Notes under the pieces: generated by a model
Databases searched by the model: none
What the model saw: the letters and a program-made list of their open reading frames with translations, nothing else
What the model was told of the DNA's origin: nothing
Made by a program: the position numbers and the translations under genes
Assembly: GCF_029892515.1 (NCBI RefSeq)
Contig: NZ_JARXVF010000001.1
Coordinates: 372,001-436,000, forward strand
DNA length: 64,000 bases
Source: Pseudaminobacter soli (ex Li et al. 2025)
GTDB taxonomy: Bacteria; Pseudomonadota; Alphaproteobacteria; Rhizobiales; Rhizobiaceae
Reading direction: 5' to 3'
Shown: piece after piece, positions 8,489-17,907 of the stretch
Layout of the letters: every line of letters begins with the position of its first letter
Numbering within the stretch: position 1 is the first letter of the stretch

Positions 8489-9226
8489 TCAAAGTCCGCT
8501 TGTCTGGAGGTCGCGGAAGCGCGCGGCGGCCTCGGTGCGGTTGTGGGCACCTAGCTTGCTGATGATGTTGTGGAGGTGGATCTTGACCGTGTGCTCGGAC
8601 AGCTGGAACGCTGCGGCGATGCTCTTGTTCTGCAGCCCGCGCGAGACCATTTCCAGGATCTGAACCTCGCGGGCAGTGAGGTCGCCTACATGAGTGCGAC
8701 CTCGCACTTCCTGCCCCGGGGGGCCGCCCGGCTCATCGGCGAGTTTCTTCGCATATGCATAGACCAGACCTGCCGGAAAATATTCCCCGCCGCGCAGCAT
8801 CAGGCGAACGACCGACAGCCAGACATCCAGCCTGAGGTTCATCGGCAGCACGCCCCGCACGAGGCGCGAGCCGAAGATATCGGAGACCGAAAAGGCGGGA
8901 TTGCGCTCATCGACCTCGATGACGGCCGTCAATGCCTGCGGATGCAGGAGAGAAAGATCGGCGGCCCTGGCTTCGGCCGCCTTAAGCAGCGCTGCGTCAA
9001 CCAGGATCAGCGACACGGAATGCGCGAAGCTCGCGCAAGCTTCCTCAACGCTTTCGACTTGCTCCACGATCACCCAGGGAAGCTCGTGCTCAAGCGCGTA
9101 GACAAGGCTTTCCGAAACCGTGCCGAGCCTCGCGATGAATAGGACCACCCGCTGAGGTTCTGACACTCTGCCCGCCCGCCCGGCCCATTTGATACCGGTT
9201 TCGCCCTCTGCAATGATATCGGCCAA
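8489..9226 (-). CDS. LuxR/NarL-type regulator with degenerate receiver
   Basis: 245-residue predicted DNA-binding regulator. The C-terminal GerE-type helix-turn-helix is clear (LTAREVQILEMVSRGL, then NKSIAAAFQLSEHTVKIHLH, ending NRTEAAAR). Residues of about 25-150 look like a receiver fold but lack the acidic pair expected after the first strand (VVLFIARLG), so classical phosphorylation is unlikely. TTG 9226 is used as start because GAAGG lies 9 bases upstream; GTG 9166 is an alternative. It lies beside the exopolysaccharide cluster, and a similarly built regulator sits at the other end, so control of polysaccharide genes is a reasonable inference. Confidence 0.8.
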   Translation of the reverse strand: MADIIAEGETGIKWAGRAGRVSEPQRVVLFIARLGTVSESLVYALEHELPWVIVEQVESVEEACASFAHSVSLILVDAALLKAAEARAADLSLLHPQALTAVIEVDERNPAFSVSDIFGSRLVRGVLPMNLRLDVWLSVVRLMLRGGEYFPAGLVYAYAKKLADEPGGPPGQEVRGRTHVGDLTAREVQILEMVSRGLQNKSIAAAFQLSEHTVKIHLHNIISKLGAHNRTEAAARFRDLQTSGL

Positions 9227-9253
9227 CGCAACACACCTTCATGCAGTTTTGAC

Positions 9254-9277
9254 TGTGCCGGGATAGGTTTCGGCACA
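9254..9277. promoter_or_regulatory. Inverted repeat upstream of LuxR-type gene
   Basis: TGTGCCG (9254-9260) and CGGCACA (9271-9277) form a 7-base inverted repeat with 10-base spacing, 28 bases before the LuxR-type start. It could be an operator, perhaps for autoregulation, or a leader hairpin. Confidence 0.3.
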
Positions 9278-9487
9278 TGAACCATAGCGCGAAGAGGCAC
9301 CAATCACGACAACCCAATACGGCTGAGACGTGGCCACCGGCGGGGTGAAGTTGGCAAAGCAACTTACATCCATTGTCATCCGGAAGGATTAGGGTGAGCG
9401 ATTTCAAGACCTTGCGCGAAGCAACTGCAAAGTGGGCTGATGGAGTTTGCGATCATCCGGTTTGGAGAATGCAGCTCGACGCGAAAA

Positions 9488-10720
9488 TCAAGAACGGAGC
9501 ACGCGCGACAGATACCGCGTAGTCGGCGCCTCAATGCAGACGAATATGACGGCGGCAATGCACGTGACCATGAATGGCGTTGCGGCAAGAATTGCCATTG
9601 GCACGTAGATCGTCCCCTGATGGTATGACAGGATTTCTTCGGACACGCCGTTCACGAATTGATGGCACAGGTAGATCGAATACGTGCACTTTGCGAGAAG
9701 GTTCACCAACTCGAGATTCACGGCCAATCCAACCTGCTCAAGGATTACCGCGCCAAGCAGGATTCCAGACGTCGGAACCCCCAAGGCGAGCAGGCGTGGC
9801 ACGGACGGCCAAAGATAGGGCCGCAATATTACCGCCCCTGTGCAGATGGCGATAATCGCAACCGCGGTCAGCAATAGGGTCGGCTTCGGCAAAGCGGTCG
9901 CGGCTCGGCTCGTGACAAATTTGTAGATCAAGACGCCGAAGACGAAATCCATCAGGATCGGATCGGTATACGCGCTCAGTACGCGGTTGGTGGGATGAAA
10001 CTGCCCCCCCATCAGCGTGAGCGCGGCTACGAACGCCGCGGCCAGATACACGCCATGCCGCACGTTCGCGAGCTGAAATGCCGCCGTGATGACGCTGAAT
10101 TCAACGATCACGACCAAGGTCCAGGTTGGGTGCAGGATCGGATACGGCCCGTAAGGGACGAAGGCGAGCGACATCAAAAGTTCTCGCATCGTGTGCGGCT
10201 CGGCGCCGGTTGCGTAGTTCTTCACGAGGAAGGCAAGAACGGTAAAGAGGAAATAGAGCGGCAATATGCGAATGGCCCGATCCCGCAGATAGGCCAATCC
10301 GGACTTGCCGCAGCGCCCAAGGATTTGGGCCGTCAGGAAGCCGGCTACCACCAGAAACAGGTCCGTTCCGAACCGCAGCATATCGATCAAGCCTTTTCCG
10401 GCAGGGATAGCCGCGAAGGCCGGCTCGAGATGGACATAGACGATGCCGTAGGCCGCGATCAGCCGCAGCAGTTGAATGTTCCCCCAGTATCGGCGTTCGG
10501 CCGATGCGGTGGCTGCCGTTTGTTGCGAACGATACTCCGCCTTCAGTCTGGAGCGGAGGACCCTCCAGACGTCGCCGAGCAGGCCTGGACGCCAAGGACC
10601 GACTTCGATCGGCTGGGTTTCCGACCCTGCGGACGCTGACGAAGAGCTCCTTCGGCGCGAAAGAGCAAATGCAGTGACGGCCGTGAACGCGGCGACACCG
10701 CAAGCGGAAGCCCAAATCAT
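9488..10720 (-). CDS. Acyltransferase 3 family membrane protein
   Basis: 410-residue integral membrane acyltransferase, probably O-acetylating or succinylating a surface polysaccharide or glycan precursor. Family features are the start of the domain (QLLRLIAAYGIVYVHLEP, about residues 84-101), FGTDLFLVVAGFL, the basic RDRAIRILPLYFLF segment, and about ten hydrophobic helices. An additional N-terminal membrane helix and a Ser-rich linker (residues 1-60) precede the domain. The His in VYVHLEP is in the position of the family's conserved catalytic His. It lies at the edge of the exopolysaccharide region and reads in the same direction as the LuxR-type gene downstream. Confidence 0.85.
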   Translation of the reverse strand: MIWASACGVAAFTAVTAFALSRRRSSSSASAGSETQPIEVGPWRPGLLGDVWRVLRSRLKAEYRSQQTAATASAERRYWGNIQLLRLIAAYGIVYVHLEPAFAAIPAGKGLIDMLRFGTDLFLVVAGFLTAQILGRCGKSGLAYLRDRAIRILPLYFLFTVLAFLVKNYATGAEPHTMRELLMSLAFVPYGPYPILHPTWTLVVIVEFSVITAAFQLANVRHGVYLAAAFVAALTLMGGQFHPTNRVLSAYTDPILMDFVFGVLIYKFVTSRAATALPKPTLLLTAVAIIAICTGAVILRPYLWPSVPRLLALGVPTSGILLGAVILEQVGLAVNLELVNLLAKCTYSIYLCHQFVNGVSEEILSYHQGTIYVPMAILAATPFMVTCIAAVIFVCIEAPTTRYLSRVLRS

Positions 10721-10945
10721 CGTAAGCCAAAAGCCCCTACGGAATTTCGGTGACAGGCCGGACCGTTAAGACCGTGGGCAGACGATACTCCCCGCCACAG
10801 GACAACTGAACGCGCGCAAATGGATGTACCGGGTCCGGCCGACCTACCCGGATTGGATGATGCCTGGACATCGTTTGGGGAAAGTTCTGCCGACGAACGG
10901 GCTTGTAAACTAATGGCCTGACAACCGCTTCGTTGGGGATGGCCA

Positions 10946-12349
10946 ATGTCTGAACAATCTCGTCGCTTCGAGAAATCAGCCCGGTTGCGGGAACACGCCC
11001 ACCGTCTGATACCGGGCGGCAGCCACACTTATGCAAAGGGCGATGACCAATATCCGCTTCTCGCGCCCGGCTTCATCGCGCGCGGTCTGGGCTGCCACGT
11101 CTGGGACGTCGACGGGAACCGCTACATTGAATACGGCATGGGTAATCGAGCCGTCGGCCTTGGCCATGCCTATCCGAAGGTGCTGCAGGCGGTCGAACGG
11201 GAACTTCGCGACGGCTGCAATTTCACGCGGCCGGCCAGCATCGAGGTTGAGGCCGCGGAAACCTTTCTTGACCTGATCCCGACCGCGGAAATGGTCAAGT
11301 TCTGCAAGGACGGCTCCGACGCCACATCCGGCGCGTTAAAGCTTGCGAGGGCCTATACCGGCCGCGACGTGGTCGCCTGCTGCGCCGACCATCCCTTCTT
11401 TTCGGTCGATGACTGGTTCATAGGCACTACCGAGATGAACGCTGGCGTGCCCGAAGCCGTGCGAACCCTGACGGTGACCTTCCACTACAACGACATCGCC
11501 AGCGTGAAGGAAATGTTTGCGAAAAATCGCGGAAAAGTTGCGGCCGTGATCCTCGAGGCCGCGCGTAGCGACGAGCCGAAAGACAACTTCTTACACGAAC
11601 TGCAGCGCCTTTGCCGCGAAAACGGCGCGCTAATGATCCTCGACGAGATGATCACCGGCTTTCGCTGGAATGTTGGCGGCGCGCAGGCCGAATACGGTAT
11701 CGAGCCGGACCTGTCCTGCTTCGGCAAGGCCATGGCCAACGGCTTCTCCGTCTCCGCACTGGCCGGCAAGCGCGAATATATGCGCCTTGGGGGTCTCAAT
11801 CACACGGATCGCCCGCGCGTCTTCCTGCTCTCGACGACGCACGGAGCCGAAACCCACGCACTTGCCGCGGCCATCGCCACGATGCGTATCTTCCAGAACG
11901 AGCCGGTGATCGAGCACCTCTACCGGCAAGGCCAGAAACTGAGGAGAGGCATCGAGGAAGCAGCAAGGCGCCACGGGGTGGAAGATCATTTCAAGGTCGT
12001 GGGCCGCGCGTCTTGCCTTGCCTATGCTGCGCTCGACCAAGACCGCAAACCATCGCAGGCATACCGGTCGCTGTTCCTGCAGGAGACGATTGCGCGCGGT
12101 GTTCTGATGCCCTCGCTGGTCGTCAGCTACACGCATGACGACGCGGCGGTTGCCGCCACCATCGAGGCCGTCGACGGGGCTTTGGCCGTATACGCCCGGG
12201 CGCTAGAAGACGGCGTTGAAAGGCACCTAATGGGCCGGCCGTCCCAGGTCGTGTACCGCCGCTTCAACAAAAACCCGGAAAGCGCCGCCAGTGCTGCACC
12301 GCCTGCCGACAGACCGGACGAGGCGTTCCTGCCAGCGAGAGCATCCTAG
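10946..12349 (+). CDS. Class III aminotransferase, glutamate-1-semialdehyde aminomutase-like
   Basis: 467-residue PLP-dependent enzyme. The N-terminus (LIPGGSHTYAKGDDQYP) resembles glutamate-1-semialdehyde 2,1-aminomutase, and the PLP region includes LILDEMITGFR-type MILDEMITGFRW and the Schiff-base Lys in SCFGKAMANG. It is longer than GSA aminomutase (about 430) with a C-terminal tail rich in Ala and Pro. The location at the head of a sugar-nucleotide cassette suggests amino transfer in making an unusual surface sugar or acyl group rather than heme synthesis. GGGGA lies 8 bases before the ATG at 10946. Confidence 0.85.
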   Translation: MSEQSRRFEKSARLREHAHRLIPGGSHTYAKGDDQYPLLAPGFIARGLGCHVWDVDGNRYIEYGMGNRAVGLGHAYPKVLQAVERELRDGCNFTRPASIEVEAAETFLDLIPTAEMVKFCKDGSDATSGALKLARAYTGRDVVACCADHPFFSVDDWFIGTTEMNAGVPEAVRTLTVTFHYNDIASVKEMFAKNRGKVAAVILEAARSDEPKDNFLHELQRLCRENGALMILDEMITGFRWNVGGAQAEYGIEPDLSCFGKAMANGFSVSALAGKREYMRLGGLNHTDRPRVFLLSTTHGAETHALAAAIATMRIFQNEPVIEHLYRQGQKLRRGIEEAARRHGVEDHFKVVGRASCLAYAALDQDRKPSQAYRSLFLQETIARGVLMPSLVVSYTHDDAAVAATIEAVDGALAVYARALEDGVERHLMGRPSQVVYRRFNKNPESAASAAPPADRPDEAFLPARAS

Positions 12350-12512
12350 GGCGCTTGCGGTCATGCAGCCGAAACAGTCCACCAAAAGAGGCATGGGCCT
12401 ACCCTCAGTCGGCCCAAAAGAAGAACCGGCGTCACCGATTGGCTTCATCGTCCGCCCTATCGTCACAGGCTAGCCTTCGGGGCACCGCCGAATTTTGCGA
12501 AGAGGTTTTGCA

Positions 12513-13577
12513 ATGAAGGTTCTTGTGACAGGTCACCAGGGGTATATCGGTTCGGTCATGGTGCCGATGCTGCTGCGAGCGGGCCATCAGGTGGCCGGCT
12601 ATGACAGCGATCTCTACCGACGCTGTACATATACGCCCGGCGGGACCCTGGCCGATGTACCGTCGATCAGCAAGGATATTCGCGACGTCGAAGCACCCGA
12701 TCTCGAAGGCTTCGATGCTGTCATCCATCTGGCCGCCCTGTCGAACGATCCGCTCGGCAATCTCGACTCCGAGCTCACCTACGACATCAATCACCGTGCG
12801 AGCGTCAAATTTGCCGTCGCCGCAAAGGCTGCCGGCGTACGCCGCTTTCTCTACGCCTCGTCATGCAGCAACTACGGGCAGGCCGGTGACGGCCTGGTCG
12901 ACGAGACCGGGGAGTTGAAGCCGGTGACACCTTATGGCTGGTCCAAGGTCATGTCCGAGCGGGACATTTCCAAGCTGGCCGACGACAGCTTCTCGCCGAC
13001 CTATTTCCGGCCGGCAACGGCCTATGGCCTGTCACCGCGTCAGCGCTTCGACATCGTGCTCAACAATCTGGTGGCCTGGGCGGTTACCGAGGGCGTCATC
13101 CTGCTGAAATCCGACGGCAGCCCATGGCGGCCGATCGTCCATATCGAGGACATTTCCCGTGCCTTCATCGCTGGTCTCGAAGCACCGCGCGAACTGGTCC
13201 ACAACGAGGCCTTCAATGTCGGCCAGACCGGCCACAACTACCGCATCCGCGATATTGCGGCGATCGTCGCCGAAGTTGTTCCCGGCTGCAGGCTGGAATA
13301 TGCGGCGGACGCCGGCCCGGATACGCGCTCCTACAGCGTAAGCTTCGAGAAGATCGCGCGCGTGCTGCCCGCTTTCAAGCCGCAATGGGATGCCCGTGCA
13401 GGCGCAGAGCAGCTCTACGTGGCCTATACCGGCTCGAACCTGACGTTAGCGGAGTTTGAAGGCCCGCGCTTCCAGCGCATTGGGCACATTCGGCACCTGA
13501 TGAATAACGGCCTGATCGACAAGCAGATGCGGATTTGTGAACCGCAGCCGGCGGACCTCAGCGCTGCGGCCAGCTGA
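12513..13577 (+). CDS. NAD-dependent epimerase/dehydratase (extended SDR)
   Basis: 354-residue extended short-chain dehydrogenase acting on a nucleotide sugar. The NAD-binding motif is TGHQGYIGS at residues 6-14 and the catalytic YxxxK is in [11 protein letters not shown], with SSCSNYG supplying the upstream Ser. The start is ATG 12513 after GAAGAGG; the frame opens six codons earlier. It is not an obvious CDP-glucose 4,6-dehydratase. It lies 13 bases before the DUF4910 gene and close to cytidylyltransferase and C-methyltransferase genes, so it probably oxidises or epimerises an intermediate in a branched or modified sugar pathway. Confidence 0.87.
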   Translation: MKVLVTGHQGYIGSVMVPMLLRAGHQVAGYDSDLYRRCTYTPGGTLADVPSISKDIRDVEAPDLEGFDAVIHLAALSNDPLGNLDSELTYDINHRASVKFAVAAKAAGVRRFLYASSCSNYGQAGDGLVDETGELKPVTPYGWSKVMSERDISKLADDSFSPTYFRPATAYGLSPRQRFDIVLNNLVAWAVTEGVILLKSDGSPWRPIVHIEDISRAFIAGLEAPRELVHNEAFNVGQTGHNYRIRDIAAIVAEVVPGCRLEYAADAGPDTRSYSVSFEKIARVLPAFKPQWDARAGAEQLYVAYTGSNLTLAEFEGPRFQRIGHIRHLMNNGLIDKQMRICEPQPADLSAAAS

Positions 13578-13590
13578 TCCGGCGATTTCT

Positions 13591-14910
13591 ATGGATCAGC
13601 CGACATCCATCATTGACTCGGCCCCGCACCACGATGCGATGGGCCAGTGGATCTATGAGCTGGCTGCGCGGCTCTATCCGATCTGCCGGAGCATCACTGG
13701 CGACGGCGTGCGTCAGACGCTGGAGGTCTTATCCGAAACCATACAGCTCGAACGGCATGAGGTGGCGACGGGCACACAGGCTTTCGACTGGACCATTCCC
13801 AGGGAATGGGTCATCCGCAGCGCGACGATTAGGAACGCTGCTGGCGAAAAGGTCGTCGACTTCGCCGACCACAATCTGCATGTGCTGAACTACAGCGCGC
13901 CGTTTCGCGGTACGGTCCGGCTGGATGAGCTGAAGCGCCACGTCCACACCTTGCCCGAGCAGCCGGATCTGATCCCCTATCGGACCTCCTACTACAGTGA
14001 AAACTGGGGTTTCTGCATGGCGCACAATCGCCTCGCGGAACTGCGCGATGGCGACTATCACGTCGAGATCGACACCGAGTTCAAGGAAGGCTCCCTCACC
14101 TATGGCGAGTACCTGCACCGTGGCGAGATGGAGCGGGAATTCCTGCTTTCGGCCCATATCTGCCACCCCTCGCTTGCAAACGACAATTGCTCGGGGCTGG
14201 CCCTGCTTGCTTGCCTGGCTGCCGGCCTGAAATCGCGAGAAACGCGTTACAGTTATCGCTTCCTGTTCGCGCCGGGCACGATCGGCTCGCTTGCCTGGCT
14301 TTCTCGCAATGAAGACGTCACCGAGCGCATAGACCATGGCCTGGTCGTTTCCTGTGTCGGCGACGGCGGCGGGCCGACCTATAAGCGCAGCCGGCGCGGC
14401 AATGCCTTCATCGACCGCGCGATGGCGCATGTGCTTTCTCGTTGCCCGAAACCCGCGACGCTACTGGACTTTTCGCCCTACGGCTACGACGAGCGGCAAT
14501 TCTGCTCGCCCGGCTTCAACCTGCCGGTCGGGCTATTCCAGCGCAGCGCCTTCGGCGCGTTCCCTGAGTACCACACCTCCGCCGACAATCTCGACTTCAT
14601 TCGGCCTGAACACTTGGCGGAATCCTATCGCATCGTCACGGAAGTCATCGACATCGTCGAGGGCAATTGGACGCCCCTCAGCCTTTGCCAGAAAGGCGAA
14701 CCGCAGCTTGGCCGGCGCGGTCTCTATGCGGCGCTGGGCGGCGACAAATCGACCGGTCTCAGCGCGATGAGCTTGCTCTGGGTTCTGAACCTGGCGGACG
14801 GCCAGCACTCGCTGCTGGACATGGCCGAGCGCTCGGGCCTTGAATTCAAGGAACTGGCGGGTGCTGCCGAACTGCTGCGCCTGAACGGCCTCCTGGCCGA
14901 CGTCGGCTAA
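13591..14910 (+). CDS. DUF4910 aminopeptidase-like protein
   Basis: 439-residue protein of the DUF4910 type: an aminopeptidase-like domain in which a DUF2172-like domain is inserted, ending in a winged-helix-like region (SLLWVLNLADGQHSLLDMAER). Possible metal ligands are in SAHICHPSLANDNCSG (His and Asp) and later EYHTSADN (Glu, His). There is no signal peptide. Members are common in surface-sugar clusters, but the reaction is not established; hydrolysis of an acyl or amide bond on a sugar precursor is one guess. The ATG at 13591 begins 13 bases after the SDR stop. Its end overlaps the convergent epimerase gene by four bases. Confidence 0.82.
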   Translation: MDQPTSIIDSAPHHDAMGQWIYELAARLYPICRSITGDGVRQTLEVLSETIQLERHEVATGTQAFDWTIPREWVIRSATIRNAAGEKVVDFADHNLHVLNYSAPFRGTVRLDELKRHVHTLPEQPDLIPYRTSYYSENWGFCMAHNRLAELRDGDYHVEIDTEFKEGSLTYGEYLHRGEMEREFLLSAHICHPSLANDNCSGLALLACLAAGLKSRETRYSYRFLFAPGTIGSLAWLSRNEDVTERIDHGLVVSCVGDGGGPTYKRSRRGNAFIDRAMAHVLSRCPKPATLLDFSPYGYDERQFCSPGFNLPVGLFQRSAFGAFPEYHTSADNLDFIRPEHLAESYRIVTEVIDIVEGNWTPLSLCQKGEPQLGRRGLYAALGGDKSTGLSAMSLLWVLNLADGQHSLLDMAERSGLEFKELAGAAELLRLNGLLADVG

Positions 14911-15449
14911 CCCGAGACCACGTCTTGGATGAGCGGCCAGTTGTGGTCCTTCTCCGACATCGCAGTAGGCACCATCGGCCAAGCGATTCCGAAGGCTGGA
15001 TCGTCATATCTGACGCCGAACGACGCCTGCGGCGTGTAGAACTCGGAGATCAGATATGAGACTACTGTGTCGTCCGTGAGGGTCTGGAACCCATGGGCGA
15101 AGCCGGCCGGAACATAGAGCTGACGGCGATTCTCAGGCGTCAGCTCATAGCCGACCCATTTGTAGCGCGATGGGGACGAGGGCCGCATGTCGACGATAAC
15201 GTCGTAGATCGCGCCTCGGATGCAGGAAACCAGCTTGACCTCGGCATGCGGCGCCAGCTGAAAGTGCATGCCGCGAAGCGTGCCTTTGAACAAATTCTCA
15301 GACTGGCTGTTCTGCACGAAGCGGGTTTCCAGACCCCTGTCGCCAAACTCATTGGCGCAGAAAGTGCGCGTGAAGCTGCCGCGCTCATCGACGATGGGCT
15401 CCGGTTCGATCAGCCATGCCCCGCTCAGCTTCGTCTCGAGGAACCGCAC
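14907..15449 (-). CDS. dTDP-4-dehydrorhamnose 3,5-epimerase family protein
   Basis: 180-residue cupin of the RfbC family. Conserved landmarks are DERGSFTRTFC, the catalytic-His region GTLRGMHFQ, Lys in EVKLVSCIRG, and YVPAGFAHGFQTL. Such enzymes epimerise C3 and/or C5 of 4-keto-6-deoxy sugars. The frame is open further upstream, but GTG 15449 (VRFLETKLSG) fits the family N-terminus. No RmlA, RmlB or RmlD gene is nearby, so the substrate may be a CDP- rather than dTDP-sugar. It is the only minus-strand gene within the plus-strand cassette. Confidence 0.85.
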   Translation of the reverse strand: MRFLETKLSGAWLIEPEPIVDERGSFTRTFCANEFGDRGLETRFVQNSQSENLFKGTLRGMHFQLAPHAEVKLVSCIRGAIYDVIVDMRPSSPSRYKWVGYELTPENRRQLYVPAGFAHGFQTLTDDTVVSYLISEFYTPQASFGVRYDDPAFGIAWPMVPTAMSEKDHNWPLIQDVVSG

Positions 15450-15793
15450 GCTGCCACCCGCTTCAGCCAACACTGGCCGATTTTTCGCCTCGTAAACGCA
15501 GCGGGGAAGACAACCGACCGAATGCAATGGCTTACCCCAATGCCGGATGGTCTTCGGCAGTGCCTACTCATTCGGAATGATGCACCACCACCAGAGCACT
15601 GCGCCTAACCTTTTGGACATTGCCCTTTAAGACCTCGGTGCACGATCGGATGACGGCAAGCATCGTAAGGGCAAATCGAGACCGCGGACGCGAGCGCCTA
15701 ACCTACGATCGGCAAGACAGCATTGCTCACTGCATGGTCCGCACGCCGGCCAGACGATGTGGGCTCATGTCGGAGCGTTGGGGGTTGGAAGAG
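15450..15793. other. Divergent promoter interval
   Basis: 344 bases between the epimerase-like gene and the methyltransferase gene, which point away from each other, so it should hold both promoters. The methyltransferase frame is open across part of it, but the encoded residues look unlike any protein N-terminus. No strong hairpin or repeat was seen. Confidence 0.45.
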
Positions 15794-17095
15794 ATGAATT
15801 TCCAGACGAAGGAAATAGAGAAATTCCGCACACTCGCCGAGGCACTTCCTGCAACGACCTGCCGGCTTTGTGGCTCGCGCCTTAAGCACACATTCGTAGA
15901 CCTCGGCATGTCGCCTCCTTGCGAGAGCTTCTTGCAGGCAGAAGATGTCGACCAGATGGAGGCCTATTTTCCACTGAAGGTCATGGTCTGCGACAGCTGC
16001 TATCTGGTGCAGTTGAAGGAATATGTGAGCCCCGAGGCGATATTCACCGAATACGCCTATTTCTCCTCGTTCTCGACCAGCTGGGTGGCTCACGCCAAGC
16101 GATACTGCGAAGCGATCGCGGACCGCCTTGGGCTCGGCGCGGAAAGTCTCGCCGTCGAGCTTGCCAGCAATGATGGCTATCTGCTGCAGCACTTCCTGCC
16201 CATGGGCATTCCGGTGCTCGGCATTGAGCCGGCCGCCAATGTGGCGCGCGCCGCGATCGAAAAGGGCGTTCCCACACGGGTCGATTTCTTCGGGGAGCGG
16301 CTTGCACGGGAATTGGTCGCCGAAGGCATTCACGCCGACCTGATCATCGGCAACAATGTGCTGGCCCAGGTGCCGGACCTCAACGACTTCGTCGCCGGCA
16401 TGAAGATCCTGCTAAAGCAGGGCGGCAGGGTCACGCTCGAGTTTCCCCACGTCGAGAGATTGATCGCCGAAAACCAGTTCGACACGATCTATCATGAGCA
16501 CTTTTCCTACTTCTCGGCGGTTACGATAGACATCATGGCCCGCCGCCATGGCCTCAAGTTCATCGACGTCGAAGAATTGCCCACCCATGGCGGCTCGTTG
16601 CGCGTTTATCTCGCGCATGAGGAGGACGAACGGCCGGTCTCCTTCAACGTCATCGACCTCCTCGCCCGCGAGCGGGCCCATGGGCTGGCCGACATTGCGA
16701 CCTACGCCTCGTTCGGCGACAAGGCGCAGGAAGCCAAGCGAGACCTGCTGGCCTTCCTGATCGCGGCCAAGCGCGAGGGCAAGCGCATCTGCGGCTATGG
16801 CGCGCCGGGCAAAGGCAATACGCTCCTCAACTACTGCGCCATCGGCACCGATTTCCTCGATTTCACCGTCGACCGAAATCCCTACAAGCACGGCCGCTTC
16901 ACGCCGGGAATGCACATACCGATACTTCCGGTTCCGGCAATCGACGAGGCCAAGCCCGACTACATCCTCGTCCTGCCCTGGAACCTCAAGGATGAGATCA
17001 TCCGGCAGATGTCCCACGTGGCGGCCTGGCGCGCGAAATTCGTCGTGCCCATCCCCTTTGTCATGATCATCGACCCGGCGGAGTTTTGCAGATGA
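15794..17095 (+). CDS. SAM-dependent sugar C-methyltransferase
   Basis: 433-residue enzyme with the three-part layout of NDP-sugar C-methyltransferases (TylC3/NovU type). An N-terminal zinc-binding region has CRLCG near residue 22 and CDSCYLVQ about 55 residues later. A central SAM domain contains VELASNDGYLLQHF and VLGIEPAANVARAA. The C-terminal domain carries YGAPGKGNTLLNYC and the active-site-like YHEHFSYFS. It should add a methyl branch to a keto sugar nucleotide. ATG 15794 follows GGAAGAG; ATG 15767 is a possible alternative. The stop overlaps the cytidylyltransferase start by ATGA, so the two are co-translated. Confidence 0.88.
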   Translation: MNFQTKEIEKFRTLAEALPATTCRLCGSRLKHTFVDLGMSPPCESFLQAEDVDQMEAYFPLKVMVCDSCYLVQLKEYVSPEAIFTEYAYFSSFSTSWVAHAKRYCEAIADRLGLGAESLAVELASNDGYLLQHFLPMGIPVLGIEPAANVARAAIEKGVPTRVDFFGERLARELVAEGIHADLIIGNNVLAQVPDLNDFVAGMKILLKQGGRVTLEFPHVERLIAENQFDTIYHEHFSYFSAVTIDIMARRHGLKFIDVEELPTHGGSLRVYLAHEEDERPVSFNVIDLLARERAHGLADIATYASFGDKAQEAKRDLLAFLIAAKREGKRICGYGAPGKGNTLLNYCAIGTDFLDFTVDRNPYKHGRFTPGMHIPILPVPAIDEAKPDYILVLPWNLKDEIIRQMSHVAAWRAKFVVPIPFVMIIDPAEFCR

Positions 17096-17907
17096 AAGTC
17101 GTCCTGTTCTGTGGCGGGCGCGGCACCCGCATCCGCGAATATTCGGAGGCCGTCCCCAAGCCGATGATCCCGCTCGGCCAGCAACCGATCATGCGCCATG
17201 TCATGCAGTGGTACAGCGACTATGGCCACGACGATTTCGTGCTCTGCCTTGGCTACAAGGCCAACGTCATCAAGGATTTCTTCCTCAACTCGCGTCCGCA
17301 GACATTTGCGGATTGCGTGGTTTCGGACGGTGGCAGGGACATCCGGCTGCTCGACGAAGCCGTCAGGGACTGGCGAGTAACGCTTCTCGACACCGGCATC
17401 TGGCGCAATATCGGCGAGCGCCTATGGGCGGCCCGCCATCAGGTCATGGGCGAGAAGATGTTTCTGGCCAACTATTCCGACGGACTGACGGATGTCGACC
17501 TCAACGACATGATCGCCAAATTCGAGGCGTCCGGCATGTATGGTTGTTTCCTGGCCGTGCGCGCTCCCCTCACCTACCATCTGGCGGACATCGCTCAGGA
17601 CGGCCGCGTGCGCGCTTTCCGGACCACGGATACGTCGGAGATATGGATCAATGGCGGCTACTTCATCTTCCGGCCGGAGATTTTCGACTACATGCGGGAG
17701 GGCGAGGAACTGGTGCTCGAGCCGTTCAGCCGCCTGATCGCCGACAACAAGCTGATGGCCTACAAGCATGAAGGGTTCTGGCGGTCCATGGATACGTTGC
17801 GCGACTGGCAGTCGCTGGAGGACATGGTCGAGCATGGCGACATGCCCTGGAACGCTGCAATGCGGGCCGAGCGCGCACGACGCAACGTGATCAAGGCCAC
17901 TTCATGA
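17092..17907 (+). CDS. rfbF: Glucose-1-phosphate cytidylyltransferase
   Basis: 271-residue nucleotidyltransferase making CDP-glucose from CTP and glucose-1-phosphate. The N-terminal signature is KVVLFCGGRGTRIREYSE with VPKPMIPLG, and later landmarks are NYSDGLTDVDLN and INGGYFIF. ATG 17092 overlaps the previous stop by ATGA; a TTG six bases earlier is ignored. The presence of this enzyme indicates that the cassette starts from CDP-glucose. The stop overlaps the PIG-L gene by ATGA. A CDP-glucose 4,6-dehydratase is not recognised in the window, so the next step is unassigned. Confidence 0.9.
   Translation: MKVVLFCGGRGTRIREYSEAVPKPMIPLGQQPIMRHVMQWYSDYGHDDFVLCLGYKANVIKDFFLNSRPQTFADCVVSDGGRDIRLLDEAVRDWRVTLLDTGIWRNIGERLWAARHQVMGEKMFLANYSDGLTDVDLNDMIAKFEASGMYGCFLAVRAPLTYHLADIAQDGRVRAFRTTDTSEIWINGGYFIFRPEIFDYMREGEELVLEPFSRLIADNKLMAYKHEGFWRSMDTLRDWQSLEDMVEHGDMPWNAAMRAERARRNVIKATS

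Noticed and set aside
10946-12349. Assignment of the aminotransferase as heme-biosynthetic HemL
   Set aside because: Alphaproteobacteria normally make 5-aminolevulinate by the HemA condensation route, the protein is longer than HemL, and it lies in a sugar cluster.
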